DNA from: Comamonadaceae bacterium | GTDB lineage: Bacteria > Pseudomonadota > Gammaproteobacteria > Burkholderiales > Burkholderiaceae_C | DNA: 64,000 bases | Assembly (NCBI GenBank): GCA_004144865.1 | Contig: SEAY01000001.1 | Location: forward strand, 1-64,000 | Reading direction: 5' to 3' | In this document: piece after piece, positions 16,943 through 25,321 of the stretch | Position numbering within the stretch: the stretch's first letter is position 1 | Layout of the letters: each line of letters opens with the position of its first letter | Made by a program: the position numbers and the translations under genes | Notes under the pieces: generated by a model | The model's database searches: none | The model's input: the letters and a program-made list of their open reading frames with translations, nothing else | Told to the model about the DNA's origin: nothing

Positions 16943-17848
16943 ATGCCCCATCCCCTGCACGGTGTCGCTCCCTTGCCGCATCTCGGTGTCATCCGCGCCC
17001 AAGGCGAGGACGCCGCCCGCTTCCTGCACGGCCAGCTGACCCAGGACTTCGCCCTGCTGGGCCCCCGCGAGGCGCGGCTGGCGGCCTTCTGCAACGCCAA
17101 GGGCCGCATGCAGGCGAGCTTCATCGCCTTCCGCCGCGGCGCCGACGAGATCCTGCTGGTCTGCAGCCGCGACGTGCTGCCGGCGACGCTCAAGCGCCTG
17201 TCCATGTTCGTGCTGCGCTCCAAGGTGAAGCTCAGCGACGCCACGGCCGAACATGCACTGCACGGCCTGGCCGGCGAAGGGTTGGCGCCCCACGCGACGC
17301 CCTGGAGCCTGCGCGAAGCCGAAGGCGGCCACCTGGTGCAGTTGTACCCGGCGGAGGACCAGCCGCGCGCGCTGTGGGTGGGGCCCGCGGATGCGTCACC
17401 GCCGGCAGGCCCCGCGATGGACACGGCGCTGTGGCAATGGAGCGAGGTGCGCAGCGGCGTCGCGACGATCACCACGCCGATCTTTGAAGCCTTCGTTCCG
17501 CAGATGCTGAACTACGAGTCGGTGGGCGGCGTGAACTTCAAGAAGGGCTGCTACCCCGGCCAGGAAGTGGTGGCGCGCAGCCAGTTCCGCGGCACGCTCA
17601 AGCGCCGCGCCTTCATCGTCCATGCCGAGGGCGAACTCGCGGCGGGGCAGGAAGTGTTCCAGGCGTCCGAGCCCGAACAGCCCGCCGGCGTCGTGGCGCA
17701 GGCCGCGCCCTCGCCCTCCGGCGGCTGGGATGCGATCGCTTCGCTGCAGCTTTCCGCCGTCGACGTGGGCGACCTGCATGCGGGTTCCGCGGCCGGCCCG
17801 GGCCTGTCGCTGCTGCCCCTGCCCTACCTGCTGCTCGCCGACGTCTGA
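16943..17848 (+). CDS. ygfZ: YgfZ/GcvT-like folate-binding protein (Fe-S cluster maintenance)
   Basis: A 301-residue protein of the YgfZ/IBA57 family, which uses tetrahydrofolate to support repair or assembly of some iron-sulfur enzymes. The family signature KGCYPGQEVVARSQFRG is present, with the essential cysteine. The GcvT-like N-terminal part includes FLHGQLTQDF and FCNAKGRMQASF. It is divergent from mltG, an arrangement common in Betaproteobacteria. The 3' end overlaps the convergent O-antigen ligase-like gene by 25 bases. Confidence 0.92.
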   Translation: MPHPLHGVAPLPHLGVIRAQGEDAARFLHGQLTQDFALLGPREARLAAFCNAKGRMQASFIAFRRGADEILLVCSRDVLPATLKRLSMFVLRSKVKLSDATAEHALHGLAGEGLAPHATPWSLREAEGGHLVQLYPAEDQPRALWVGPADASPPAGPAMDTALWQWSEVRSGVATITTPIFEAFVPQMLNYESVGGVNFKKGCYPGQEVVARSQFRGTLKRRAFIVHAEGELAAGQEVFQASEPEQPAGVVAQAAPSPSGGWDAIASLQLSAVDVGDLHAGSAAGPGLSLLPLPYLLLADV

Positions 17849-19821
17849 ACGGGCTGCGCGGCCAGGCGGCTGCGCCAGGGCTCCGGCACCTGCCGCAGCA
17901 GGGTGTCGCGCTGCTCGGGCGTCGCGCCGTCGAGGCCCTGGTGGAACAGCGCCATGCCGCGCTCGGGCTGCTTCAGCGCCTCCGCGTGGACGAAGCCCAG
18001 GACCATCGCCACCGAGCGCACCGGCAACGCGCCGGGCTGCAGGCGCCGGGCCCGTTCGAGGTGGGCCATCGCCGCGTCCACGTCGCCCTGCGCCGCGCGC
18101 CCGCGCGCCGCATTGCACAGGATGGCGACGACGTGCGGGCGGGACGCCAGCACGCTCTCCCAGATCCAGGTCGCGTTGGCCCAGTCGCCCCAGCGGCCGA
18201 GCTCGTCGGCGACCAGGGGCGTGATCTTGCGGTAGTGCGGATTCAGCGCGATGCCTTCGCGCGTGAGTTGCAGGATTGCGCTCCGGGCCTGCAGGAAGCG
18301 CGGCTGAAGCGGATCGCCGGTGGCCGTGAGCGCCATGGCAAGCTGCGCGGCGCCGACCAGCTTTCGCTCGCTCTCCACGGCACGCTGCGTGATGACCGCC
18401 GCCAGCAGCAGGCACGCCGCTCCCGCCGCGATGCCGGCATGGGCGAAGCGCGGCGACCAGCGCAAGGGGCGCGCGAGCAGCCTGCCGGTGAAGCCCAGCC
18501 GCGCATCGCTGGCCGCCAGCGCCCCCACGCACAGCGCGAAAAGCGCGCCCGTGGCCGCCAGCCGCCAGGGAAACCCGGCGTTGCTCACCAGCAGGAGCGC
18601 CAGCAGGCTGCAGAGGATCACGGCGCGCCAGGGGCGCTCCGCGTCGGCTGCGGCTCCCTCATCGCGCCAACTGCGCCAGGCGGCCTGCAGCAGCCAGGCC
18701 GAGAGCAGCAGCAGGAACAGCCAGCCTGCCACCCCGTACTCGGCCAGGAGCTGCAACACCTCGTTGTGCGCGTAGTAATCCGTTTCGAGGTACTCCCCCT
18801 CCGCCTGGTACAGGGGGATCTCGCGCTCCCAGGCGCCCGCGCCGAGGCCCGCGACCGGATGGGCCTGGATCGCGCGCAGGGTATCGCGCCACATCAGGAA
18901 ACGCAGGTTCAGCGAACCGTCCTCCATGTCGATCGACTGCGCCCGGTGGAAGCCTCGCAGCAGGGGCGCGTTGCCCAGCCGCTCGGACGCGATCTGCGCG
19001 TCCCCGGTGGGAACCAGCCCCAGCCCGACGAAGGTGGCGGCCAGCACCGCCGCCGCCAGCGCCTTCAGGCGGCGCGGCCAGGCGGACCACGCCAGCTGCG
19101 CCCGGCAGCGCCATGCGATCAGCGGCAGCACCACCAGCACCTGCACCCACAGCGCCACGATCGCCGAACGCGTTCCCGCCATCTGCAGTGCAACCATGAC
19201 GAAGCCCACGCTGAACGCGAGCAGTGCGATCGCCGTGCCCTGTCGCGCCCGCGCCAGCAGCAGCACGCCGAACGGCAAGGCGGTGACCGCGAATTCCGCA
19301 AAGAAGTTGCGGTTGATGAAGGTCGAGGCGGGGTGGGCGCTTTGCGGGAAGGGACTCTGCCCAGTCCAGAACTGCAGCGCCGCCCACGCGGAGGCGATCA
19401 CGGCGGCGCCGTGGATGCACCCGGCCAGCATGGGCAGCCGCTCGCGCGAGATGGTGTTCAGGCCGACCCACGCGACCAGCGCGAAGACGAACCAGCGCAC
19501 CGCCTCCACGCCGGCCAGGTAGGCGTGCGACCACGCCATGCTGGCGAGGGCGTACGCCATCAGCAGCAGGGGCAGGAACACGGCGCCATGCCAGCGCAGC
19601 GGCTCGCTGCGGCGGCGTTGCGCCAGCAGGAACAGCAGGCAAGCGGCGATGGCTCCGAAGGCGACGATCGCGGACTTCAGCGTGTCCTGCAGCATCTCCT
19701 TGCCGGGCGACCCGAGCGCCGGCGCGAGCACGATGGTGGCGCACAGGATCGCGGCGGCCCGGCCGTCCGCCAGCGGTTCGCCTGGCAACGCGCCAGCAGC
19801 CGGGCGCGGGGATGCGTGCAT
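17824..19821 (-). CDS. O-antigen ligase / polymerase-family membrane protein
   Basis: A 665-residue polytopic inner-membrane protein with about a dozen hydrophobic segments in the first 430 residues. A Wzy_C-type core contains WRDTLRAIQAHPVAGLGAGA and YYAHNEVLQLLAEYGVAGW, where a large periplasmic loop is expected. The C-terminal 200 residues are soluble and helical, TPR-like (MAHLERARRLQPGALPV). Relatives include Wzy polymerases, WaaL ligases and PglL O-oligosaccharyltransferases. Without neighbouring glycan or pilin genes the acceptor cannot be decided. The start ATG at 19821 leaves 5 bases to the upstream gene. Confidence 0.8.
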   Translation of the reverse strand: MHASPRPAAGALPGEPLADGRAAAILCATIVLAPALGSPGKEMLQDTLKSAIVAFGAIAACLLFLLAQRRRSEPLRWHGAVFLPLLLMAYALASMAWSHAYLAGVEAVRWFVFALVAWVGLNTISRERLPMLAGCIHGAAVIASAWAALQFWTGQSPFPQSAHPASTFINRNFFAEFAVTALPFGVLLLARARQGTAIALLAFSVGFVMVALQMAGTRSAIVALWVQVLVVLPLIAWRCRAQLAWSAWPRRLKALAAAVLAATFVGLGLVPTGDAQIASERLGNAPLLRGFHRAQSIDMEDGSLNLRFLMWRDTLRAIQAHPVAGLGAGAWEREIPLYQAEGEYLETDYYAHNEVLQLLAEYGVAGWLFLLLLSAWLLQAAWRSWRDEGAAADAERPWRAVILCSLLALLLVSNAGFPWRLAATGALFALCVGALAASDARLGFTGRLLARPLRWSPRFAHAGIAAGAACLLLAAVITQRAVESERKLVGAAQLAMALTATGDPLQPRFLQARSAILQLTREGIALNPHYRKITPLVADELGRWGDWANATWIWESVLASRPHVVAILCNAARGRAAQGDVDAAMAHLERARRLQPGALPVRSVAMVLGFVHAEALKQPERGMALFHQGLDGATPEQRDTLLRQVPEPWRSRLAAQPVQTSASSR

Positions 19822-19826
19822 CCGCT

Positions 19827-20696
19827 TCAGCGGGCCAGCGGCAAGGCGCTGCGCATGGTGACGTGCGGGATGCCGGCTTCCTCGAAGGGCTCGCCCCGCG
19901 GCTCGAACCCGAGCTTCGCGTAGAACTCGCGCGCGGTGCGCTGCGCGTGCAGCTCGATGGCGCGGTCGCCGCGGCGCTGCGCCAGCGCCGCCAGCGCGCG
20001 CATCACCTGCTCGCCGAAGCCGCAGCCGCGCAGCACCTGGTGCACCGCCATGCGGCCGATCTTCGCGACGCCCTCCTCCGCGGGCAGCAGGCGTCCGGTG
20101 GCCACCGGCTGCCCCAGGCGGTTGTAGGCCACCGCGTGCTCCGCCACCGCGTCGGCCTCGTCCCACTCGAGTTCGACGGGGATGCGCTGCTCCTTCACGA
20201 ACACCTCGGTGCGCAGGCGGCCGGCGTCCGTGCCCAGCTCGGCCCAGGTGCCGGTGCGCACCTGCAGCATCGGTTCACCCGCCTCGAAGCCGGTGAGCAG
20301 GTCGCGCAAGGCCTGCGGCACCGGGCGGGAGGTCTGCGTCGCCGGGTCGGCGAACACGTAGACCAGCTCGCAGGTGATCAGCAGGTCCTCGCCGCGGAAG
20401 ATCGCCCCTTCGAACAGCATGGAGGAATTGCCGATGCGCGCGCACTTCATGGCGACGTCCAGCCGGTCGTCCATGCGGGCCGAGGCGTGGAATTCCACGG
20501 TGGCCTTCTTCACGTACAGGTCGCCTTCCAGCTGGTGCATGCCTTCCTCGTACGGCATGGCCAGCGCTCGCCAGTAGTCCGCCACCGCCGTGTCGAAGTA
20601 CATCAGGTAGTGGGCGTTGAAGACGATCTTCTGCATGTCCACTTCGGCCCAGCGCACGCGCAGGCGGTGGAAGAAACGGAAATCTTCTCTTTTCAT
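19827..20696 (-). CDS. Fused acyl-CoA thioesterase (hotdog) and GNAT acetyltransferase
   Basis: A 289-residue two-domain protein. Residues 1-135 are a YbgC/FadM-type hotdog thioesterase, with VRWAEVDMQKIVFNAHYLMY (catalytic aspartate in the usual place). Residues 145-289 are a GNAT domain of the ElaA type, with VFVKEQRIPVELEWDEADA and the acetyl-CoA loop VLRGCGFGEQVMRAL. The first half would hydrolyse short acyl-CoAs and the second would transfer an acyl group to an unknown acceptor. It overlaps the upstream esterase gene by 4 bases. Confidence 0.87.
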   Translation of the reverse strand: MKREDFRFFHRLRVRWAEVDMQKIVFNAHYLMYFDTAVADYWRALAMPYEEGMHQLEGDLYVKKATVEFHASARMDDRLDVAMKCARIGNSSMLFEGAIFRGEDLLITCELVYVFADPATQTSRPVPQALRDLLTGFEAGEPMLQVRTGTWAELGTDAGRLRTEVFVKEQRIPVELEWDEADAVAEHAVAYNRLGQPVATGRLLPAEEGVAKIGRMAVHQVLRGCGFGEQVMRALAALAQRRGDRAIELHAQRTAREFYAKLGFEPRGEPFEEAGIPHVTMRSALPLAR

Positions 20697-21646
20697 GAGT
20701 GCAATGCGCGTCGCAGGGCCGCGGCCGCGTCCGCATGCGCCTGCCGGGCCTCGGGCAGCGCGCGGCCCATCTTGATGAACTCGTGGGTGACGCCGCGGTA
20801 GACCTCCAGGTCCACCGCCACGCCGGCTGCGCGCAGTTTATCCGCGTAGTGCAGCGCATCGTCGACCAGCGGGTCGCATTCGGCCAGCCCGAACCAGGCC
20901 GGCGCCACGCCCTCGAGGTCCGGCGTGTTCAGCGGCGCGAAGCGCCAGTCGTCGCGGTCCGCATTGGCGATGTACTGGCCGAAGAAATACTCGATGTGCG
21001 CCTGCTCCAGCACCAGGCCCTCGCCATAGCGCTGGTGCGACGGAGCCTGCTGCCGCGCGGCGCAGCCGGGGTAGAACAGCAGCTGCAGGCCCACTTCGAT
21101 GCCGGCGTCGCGCGCCTGCGTGGCGCAGACGGTGGCCAGCGTGCCGCCGGCGCTGTCGCCGCCCAAGGCGATGCGCGTCGTGTCCAGCCCCAGCGCCCTG
21201 CCCTCGCGCACGAGCCACAGCGTGGCGTCCCAGGCGTCTTCCGCCGCAGTGGGGAAGCGGTGCTCCGGCGCGAGCCGGTATCCGACGGAGACCACCGCGC
21301 AGCCGGACAGGTCCGCCAGCACGCGACACAGCGTGCCGTGCGACGCGATGCTGCCGATGGTGAAGCCGCCGCCGTGGAAGTACAGCAGCACGGGCAGCCC
21401 GGGCGCCGTGGCCGGCGCGACGAGCCGCGCCGCGATGCGGACGCCGTCGCGCGTGGGGATCTCCAGGTCCTGCACGCGGGCGAGCGCCGGCCGAGGCACC
21501 TCCAGCACGCCGGCGCCGGCCTCGTACGCGGCGCGGGCTTCGCGTGGCGGCAGGCTGTACAGCGGCGCATGGCCGGCGCGCGCCATGCGTTCCAGCACCG
21601 AGCGCATGGCCGGGGTGAGTTCGGGAAACTGCGGAAGGAATGTCAC
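20693..21646 (-). CDS. Alpha/beta hydrolase of the hormone-sensitive lipase family
   Basis: A 317-residue esterase. The oxyanion motif is FHGGGF, the nucleophile elbow is GGDSAGG, the acid is Asp in ECDPLVDD and the catalytic His is in GVTHEF. This is the HSL/acetyl-hydrolase (group IV) pattern, acting on short acyl esters. The GTG at 21646 was chosen because the more upstream ATG at 21730 would overlap the divergent dehydrogenase; an ATG at 21607 is a shorter option. Its stop overlaps the thioesterase-GNAT start, so the two are coupled. Confidence 0.88.
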   Translation of the reverse strand: MTFLPQFPELTPAMRSVLERMARAGHAPLYSLPPREARAAYEAGAGVLEVPRPALARVQDLEIPTRDGVRIAARLVAPATAPGLPVLLYFHGGGFTIGSIASHGTLCRVLADLSGCAVVSVGYRLAPEHRFPTAAEDAWDATLWLVREGRALGLDTTRIALGGDSAGGTLATVCATQARDAGIEVGLQLLFYPGCAARQQAPSHQRYGEGLVLEQAHIEYFFGQYIANADRDDWRFAPLNTPDLEGVAPAWFGLAECDPLVDDALHYADKLRAAGVAVDLEVYRGVTHEFIKMGRALPEARQAHADAAAALRRALHS

Positions 21647-21716
21647 GCGCGGGGCAGCGCCGCGGGGTGCGGCTGGCTTACATTGAAGCTCCCCATCGTA
21701 AGCGAGCGGACCTGCC

Positions 21717-22853
21717 ATGGCCTTCATCAACTACGTCACCCAGATCCAGTTCGAGTTCGGCGCCGTCCGCCTGCTGCGCCAGGAGTGCCAGCGGGTCGGC
21801 ATCACCAGGCCGCTGGTCGTCACCGACGCCGGCGTGCGCGCGGCGGGCGTGCTGCAGAAGGCGCTGGATGCGCTGGAAGGCCTGCCCCATGCCGTCTTCG
21901 ACCAGACGCCCTCCAACCCGACCGAAGCGGCGGTGCGGGCCGCGACGCACATCTACAAGACGCAGGGCTGCGACGGCCTGGTGGCCGTGGGCGGCGGCTC
22001 GGCGATCGACTGCGCCAAGGGCGTGGCCATCGCGGCCACCCACGAGGGCCCGCTCAAGCACTACGCCACCATCGAAGGCGGCTCGCCGCGCATCACCGAC
22101 AAGGTGGCCCCGCTTATCGCCGTGCCCACCACCAGCGGCACCGGCAGCGAAGTGGCGCGCGGGGCGATCATCATCGTGGACGACCACCGCAAGCTGGGCT
22201 TCCACTCGTGGCACCTGGTGCCGAAGACGGCGATCTGCGATCCCGAGCTCACGATGGGCCTGCCGCCCAGGCTGACGGCCGCGACCGGCATGGACGCCAT
22301 CGCGCACTGCATGGAGACCTTCATGTCCACCGCGTTCAACCCGCCCGCCGACGGCATCGCGCTGGACGGACTGGAGCGCGGCTGGGCCCACATCGAGCGC
22401 GCCACGCGCGACGGCAGCGACCGCGAGGCGCGCCTGAACCTCATGGCCGCGTCGATGCAGGGTGCCATGGCCTTCCAGAAGGGGCTGGGCTGCGTGCACT
22501 CCCTGAGCCACAGCCTGGGCGGGGTGGATCCCCGGCTGCACCACGGCACGCTGAACGCGATGTTCCTGCCGGCGGTGGTGCGCTTCAACGCGCAGGCGCC
22601 CGCGGTACAGAAAGAGCGGCGCCTGGAACGCATGGCGCACGCGATGGGCCTGAAGTCCGCCGGCGACATCCCCGACGCCATCCGCGACATGAACGCCCGC
22701 CTGGGCCTGCCCTCCGGCCTGGCGGCGCTGGGCGTGCAGCGCGAGCAGTTCGACGCCATCATCGAGGGCGCGCTGGCCGACCATTGCCACAAGACGAATC
22801 CGCGGGAAGCGACGCGGCAGGATTACGTGCGGATGCTCGAGGAGTCGATGTAA
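21717..22853 (+). CDS. Iron-containing alcohol dehydrogenase
   Basis: A 378-residue group III alcohol dehydrogenase. The NAD-binding stretch is VAVGGGSAIDCAKG and the next landmark is PTTSGTGSEVARGA. Iron ligands are expected in GMDAIAHCMETF, GCVHSLSHSLGG and DPRLHHGTLNA (aspartate and histidines). The family oxidises primary alcohols or reduces aldehydes, and also includes maleylacetate reductases and 4-hydroxybutyrate dehydrogenases. The substrate is unknown. It is divergent from the esterase, about 70 bases away. Confidence 0.88.
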   Translation: MAFINYVTQIQFEFGAVRLLRQECQRVGITRPLVVTDAGVRAAGVLQKALDALEGLPHAVFDQTPSNPTEAAVRAATHIYKTQGCDGLVAVGGGSAIDCAKGVAIAATHEGPLKHYATIEGGSPRITDKVAPLIAVPTTSGTGSEVARGAIIIVDDHRKLGFHSWHLVPKTAICDPELTMGLPPRLTAATGMDAIAHCMETFMSTAFNPPADGIALDGLERGWAHIERATRDGSDREARLNLMAASMQGAMAFQKGLGCVHSLSHSLGGVDPRLHHGTLNAMFLPAVVRFNAQAPAVQKERRLERMAHAMGLKSAGDIPDAIRDMNARLGLPSGLAALGVQREQFDAIIEGALADHCHKTNPREATRQDYVRMLEESM

Positions 22854-22864
22854 GCCGGTGCACC

Positions 22865-23032
22865 GTAGGTCGGGGTGAGCGCGAAGCCGAACCCCGACGT
22901 GTCTTCGCTCTCCGCCGCTGCCCAGCCGGTGGTTCACCAACCGGTTGATCAGGCACCGCGCACCGTCTGGCGCGACGTGGGCGCGACGCCAGGGATCGTT
23001 GGAGTTCGGCTTCGCGCTCACCGCCAACCTAC
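22865..23032. repeat. Composite inverted repeat of two REP-like units
   Basis: Two related 35-36-base units face each other, at 22865-22899 and 22997-23032. Both contain GTAGGT at the outer edge and the shared core GTGAGCGCGAAGCCGAAC in opposite orientation. The left unit is itself palindromic at its flanks (GTCGGGG with CCCCGAC). The roughly 97-base centre holds a shorter dyad around GGTTCACC/AACCGGTT. This looks like a dispersed bacterial interspersed mosaic or MITE-like element filling the gap between two genes that converge on it. Confidence 0.65.
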
Positions 23033-23075
23033 GAGGATGCGTCGCCATCCCGCGCGCTTTGGATGGTTGGAAGTG

Positions 23076-24164
23076 TTAGAGGGGCTCTACCCGCCCAACA
23101 TCCGGCTTCTCCACCCACTGCGCGAATTCCTCCGCCAGCTGGCGGCTCGCCGAGGCCGCGGCCGTCCATGCCGCGATCCGGCCCTGCAGGTCCTTCGCAT
23201 AGCGCGCGAAGTCCGTGCGGTCCGGCAGCTTCGCGTTGGGGAGCGTCGCGACCCACGCGGGGTCCGGCGCCAGCACGACCATGCGATCGAGGAAAGGCGT
23301 GGCCCGGTGGCGCCACTTCAGGCCCTTGTCGAGCCAGCCCGGCACCACCGACTTCTGGAAATGCGGATACAGCACCAGCCCCGGCCCGGGTCCGCACGCG
23401 TACTGCAGGTGCAGGTGGTAGTCGGTGATGCCGCCGTCCCAGTACGCCCCCTTCGGCGCGCCGGGGATGTCGTGCACGGCCTGCAGCACGAACGGGATCG
23501 AGCAGCTCGCCTGCAGGGCCGGATGGAAATTGGCCTCGGTCAAGGCGACCTGGCGCGTGGGGAAGTCCTCGGTGCCGAAAGGAAGCGGACACGGCGCCCC
23601 GTGCTCCGGTGCGGAGAAGACGACGCGCTCCAGCCATCCGCCCATCGCCTTGCGATGCAAGGCATTGCTGAGGAACGCGCCCAGGTAGCCGAGCGGCGTC
23701 CCGATGCGGTGTTCCCTTCCGAGCACGTGGCGGCCGCGCGCCGTGACGACGTGCAGGCGGAAGCGCGGATGCGACAGCACCTCCTGCACGCGGCCGCCAT
23801 AGAAGGCCTCCAGCCCCTCGCTGAACCGCTGCGACACGTGGGCGGGCGTCGGCGCCTTGCGTCCGGGCGGCAGGTCGTAGTCCTGCGCGATGTAGTCGCG
23901 CTCCAGCCGCTCGAAGGCCTGCACCGGTTCGCGCAGGCAGGCCGTCGCCATGCGCCATGCGCCGATGGAGGCGCCCACGAGATGGATGGTGTGGTCGGTC
24001 CGCGGCAGCCACTCGCCGAAGAGGAAGCGGTCCAGCGGACCGAGGATCAGGCCCTTGGGACCACCGGCCGCCGCGGGAACGGCGCCGACGTCGGCCGCCT
24101 GCAATCCGTTTCGTTCGATGTGCTGCCGGGCGGCCGGGCCGGCGTAGATGCGCAGGGCTCGCAT
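23076..24164 (-). CDS. Patatin-like phospholipase
   Basis: A 362-residue patatin-fold lipase-like protein. The nucleophile motif GASIGAW (G-x-S-x-G) and the catalytic aspartate in WDGGITDYH form the Ser-Asp dyad. AAGGPKGLILG is the glycine-rich oxyanion region. There is no signal peptide, so it probably acts in the cytoplasm on lipids. The ATG at 24164 gives MRALRIYAG. The kinase gene upstream on the same strand ends 35 bases before it. The substrate is unknown. Confidence 0.85.
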   Translation of the reverse strand: MRALRIYAGPAARQHIERNGLQAADVGAVPAAAGGPKGLILGPLDRFLFGEWLPRTDHTIHLVGASIGAWRMATACLREPVQAFERLERDYIAQDYDLPPGRKAPTPAHVSQRFSEGLEAFYGGRVQEVLSHPRFRLHVVTARGRHVLGREHRIGTPLGYLGAFLSNALHRKAMGGWLERVVFSAPEHGAPCPLPFGTEDFPTRQVALTEANFHPALQASCSIPFVLQAVHDIPGAPKGAYWDGGITDYHLHLQYACGPGPGLVLYPHFQKSVVPGWLDKGLKWRHRATPFLDRMVVLAPDPAWVATLPNAKLPDRTDFARYAKDLQGRIAAWTAAASASRQLAEEFAQWVEKPDVGRVEPL

Positions 24165-24199
24165 CGCGCGGATTCTAGGCGGGCCCGGCGCCGATCCCT

Positions 24200-25321
24200 T
24201 CAGGGCAGTGCGACGGCCAGCGCCACGCCTGCCGCGACACCGTACGCAAGCAGCCAGCCTAGCCACGCCATGCTGCGCGGTGCACGCTGGGGGGCCGAGG
24301 CGGCCGGATCCCCCTGCTCCAGCCGTGCCAGGCCGGCGGCGGAATCGAACTCCGGCGCCAGGGCGAGCCCACCGATCGAAGGCTGCACCAGCGTCTGCGT
24401 CAGCGTGCCCGTCGACGTGGCGGCGTACGGATCGGCACCCGCATCCGGCCCGGGCGGCAGCGCACCGCGCGCGCGATTGATCGCCGTGCGGCACAGGGCG
24501 AGGTCGCGCGCCATTTCGGCGGCGTCCTGGTAGCGGGCCAGCGGGTTCTTCTGCATCGCCCGCGCGATCACGTCGTCCACCGAGGCCGGAACGCCGGCGC
24601 GGAACTGCGCCACCGGCGGCGGCGCGCCGCGCAGGATGTCGTTCAGCAGCTGGCCGAGGTTGGAGCCGCTGAAAGCCGGCACGCCGGCCACCATCTCGTA
24701 CAGCATGGAGCCCAGCGAGAAGATGTCGGTGCGGTGATCCACCGGATGGCCGCCCACCTGCTCGGGCGACATGTACTTGGGCGAGCCCATCATCGTGCCG
24801 CTCTGCGTGCGCACGTCGGACTTCTGCATGCGCGCGATGCCGAAGTCCATGATCTTCGCGTGCCCGTCGGGCAGCAGCATGATGTTGCCCGGCTTGATGT
24901 CGCGGTGCACCACCCCCCGCGCGTGCGCCGCGCCCAGCGCCGCGGCCACCTGCGCCGCGATGTCGACGGCCTCGTGCAGCGGCAGCATCCCATGCGTCAT
25001 GCGATCGCGCAACTCGGTGCCTTCCAGCAGCTCCATCGCGATGTACAGGTGGTCGCCTTCGCGCCCGAGGTCGTGGATCGTGATGATCCCGGGGTGGTTC
25101 AGGCTGCCGGCGGCCTTGGCCTCCTGCAGGAAGCGCGCCTCCAGGTGGCGCCGCTCCCCTGCCTCGTCCGGCAGCAGCAGGGTCTTGATCGCCACTTCCC
25201 GCAGCAGCGATTCGTCCTCGGCAAGGTACACCACGCCCATGGCGCCGCGCCCGAGCTCGCGCACCACGCGATAGCGGCCCAGGTGCGTGAAAGGGAGAGG
25301 CTGCATCACCGCCGCGCTCAC
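24200..25321 (-). CDS. Membrane-anchored serine/threonine protein kinase
   Basis: A 373-residue eukaryote-like kinase. It has the glycine loop GRGAMGVV, catalytic lysine in EVAIKTLL, VVHRDIKPGNIML, MDFGIARM and GSPKYMSPEQVGG, so all catalytic elements are present. A linker of about 60 residues leads to a single C-terminal membrane helix (about 350-372). There is no extracellular sensor domain, so input probably comes from a partner. The gene upstream, encoding a cyclase-like/PEGA membrane protein, overlaps it by 4 bases. A second in-frame ATG at codon 6 is possible. Confidence 0.9.
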   Translation of the reverse strand: MSAAVMQPLPFTHLGRYRVVRELGRGAMGVVYLAEDESLLREVAIKTLLLPDEAGERRHLEARFLQEAKAAGSLNHPGIITIHDLGREGDHLYIAMELLEGTELRDRMTHGMLPLHEAVDIAAQVAAALGAAHARGVVHRDIKPGNIMLLPDGHAKIMDFGIARMQKSDVRTQSGTMMGSPKYMSPEQVGGHPVDHRTDIFSLGSMLYEMVAGVPAFSGSNLGQLLNDILRGAPPPVAQFRAGVPASVDDVIARAMQKNPLARYQDAAEMARDLALCRTAINRARGALPPGPDAGADPYAATSTGTLTQTLVQPSIGGLALAPEFDSAAGLARLEQGDPAASAPQRAPRSMAWLGWLLAYGVAAGVALAVALP

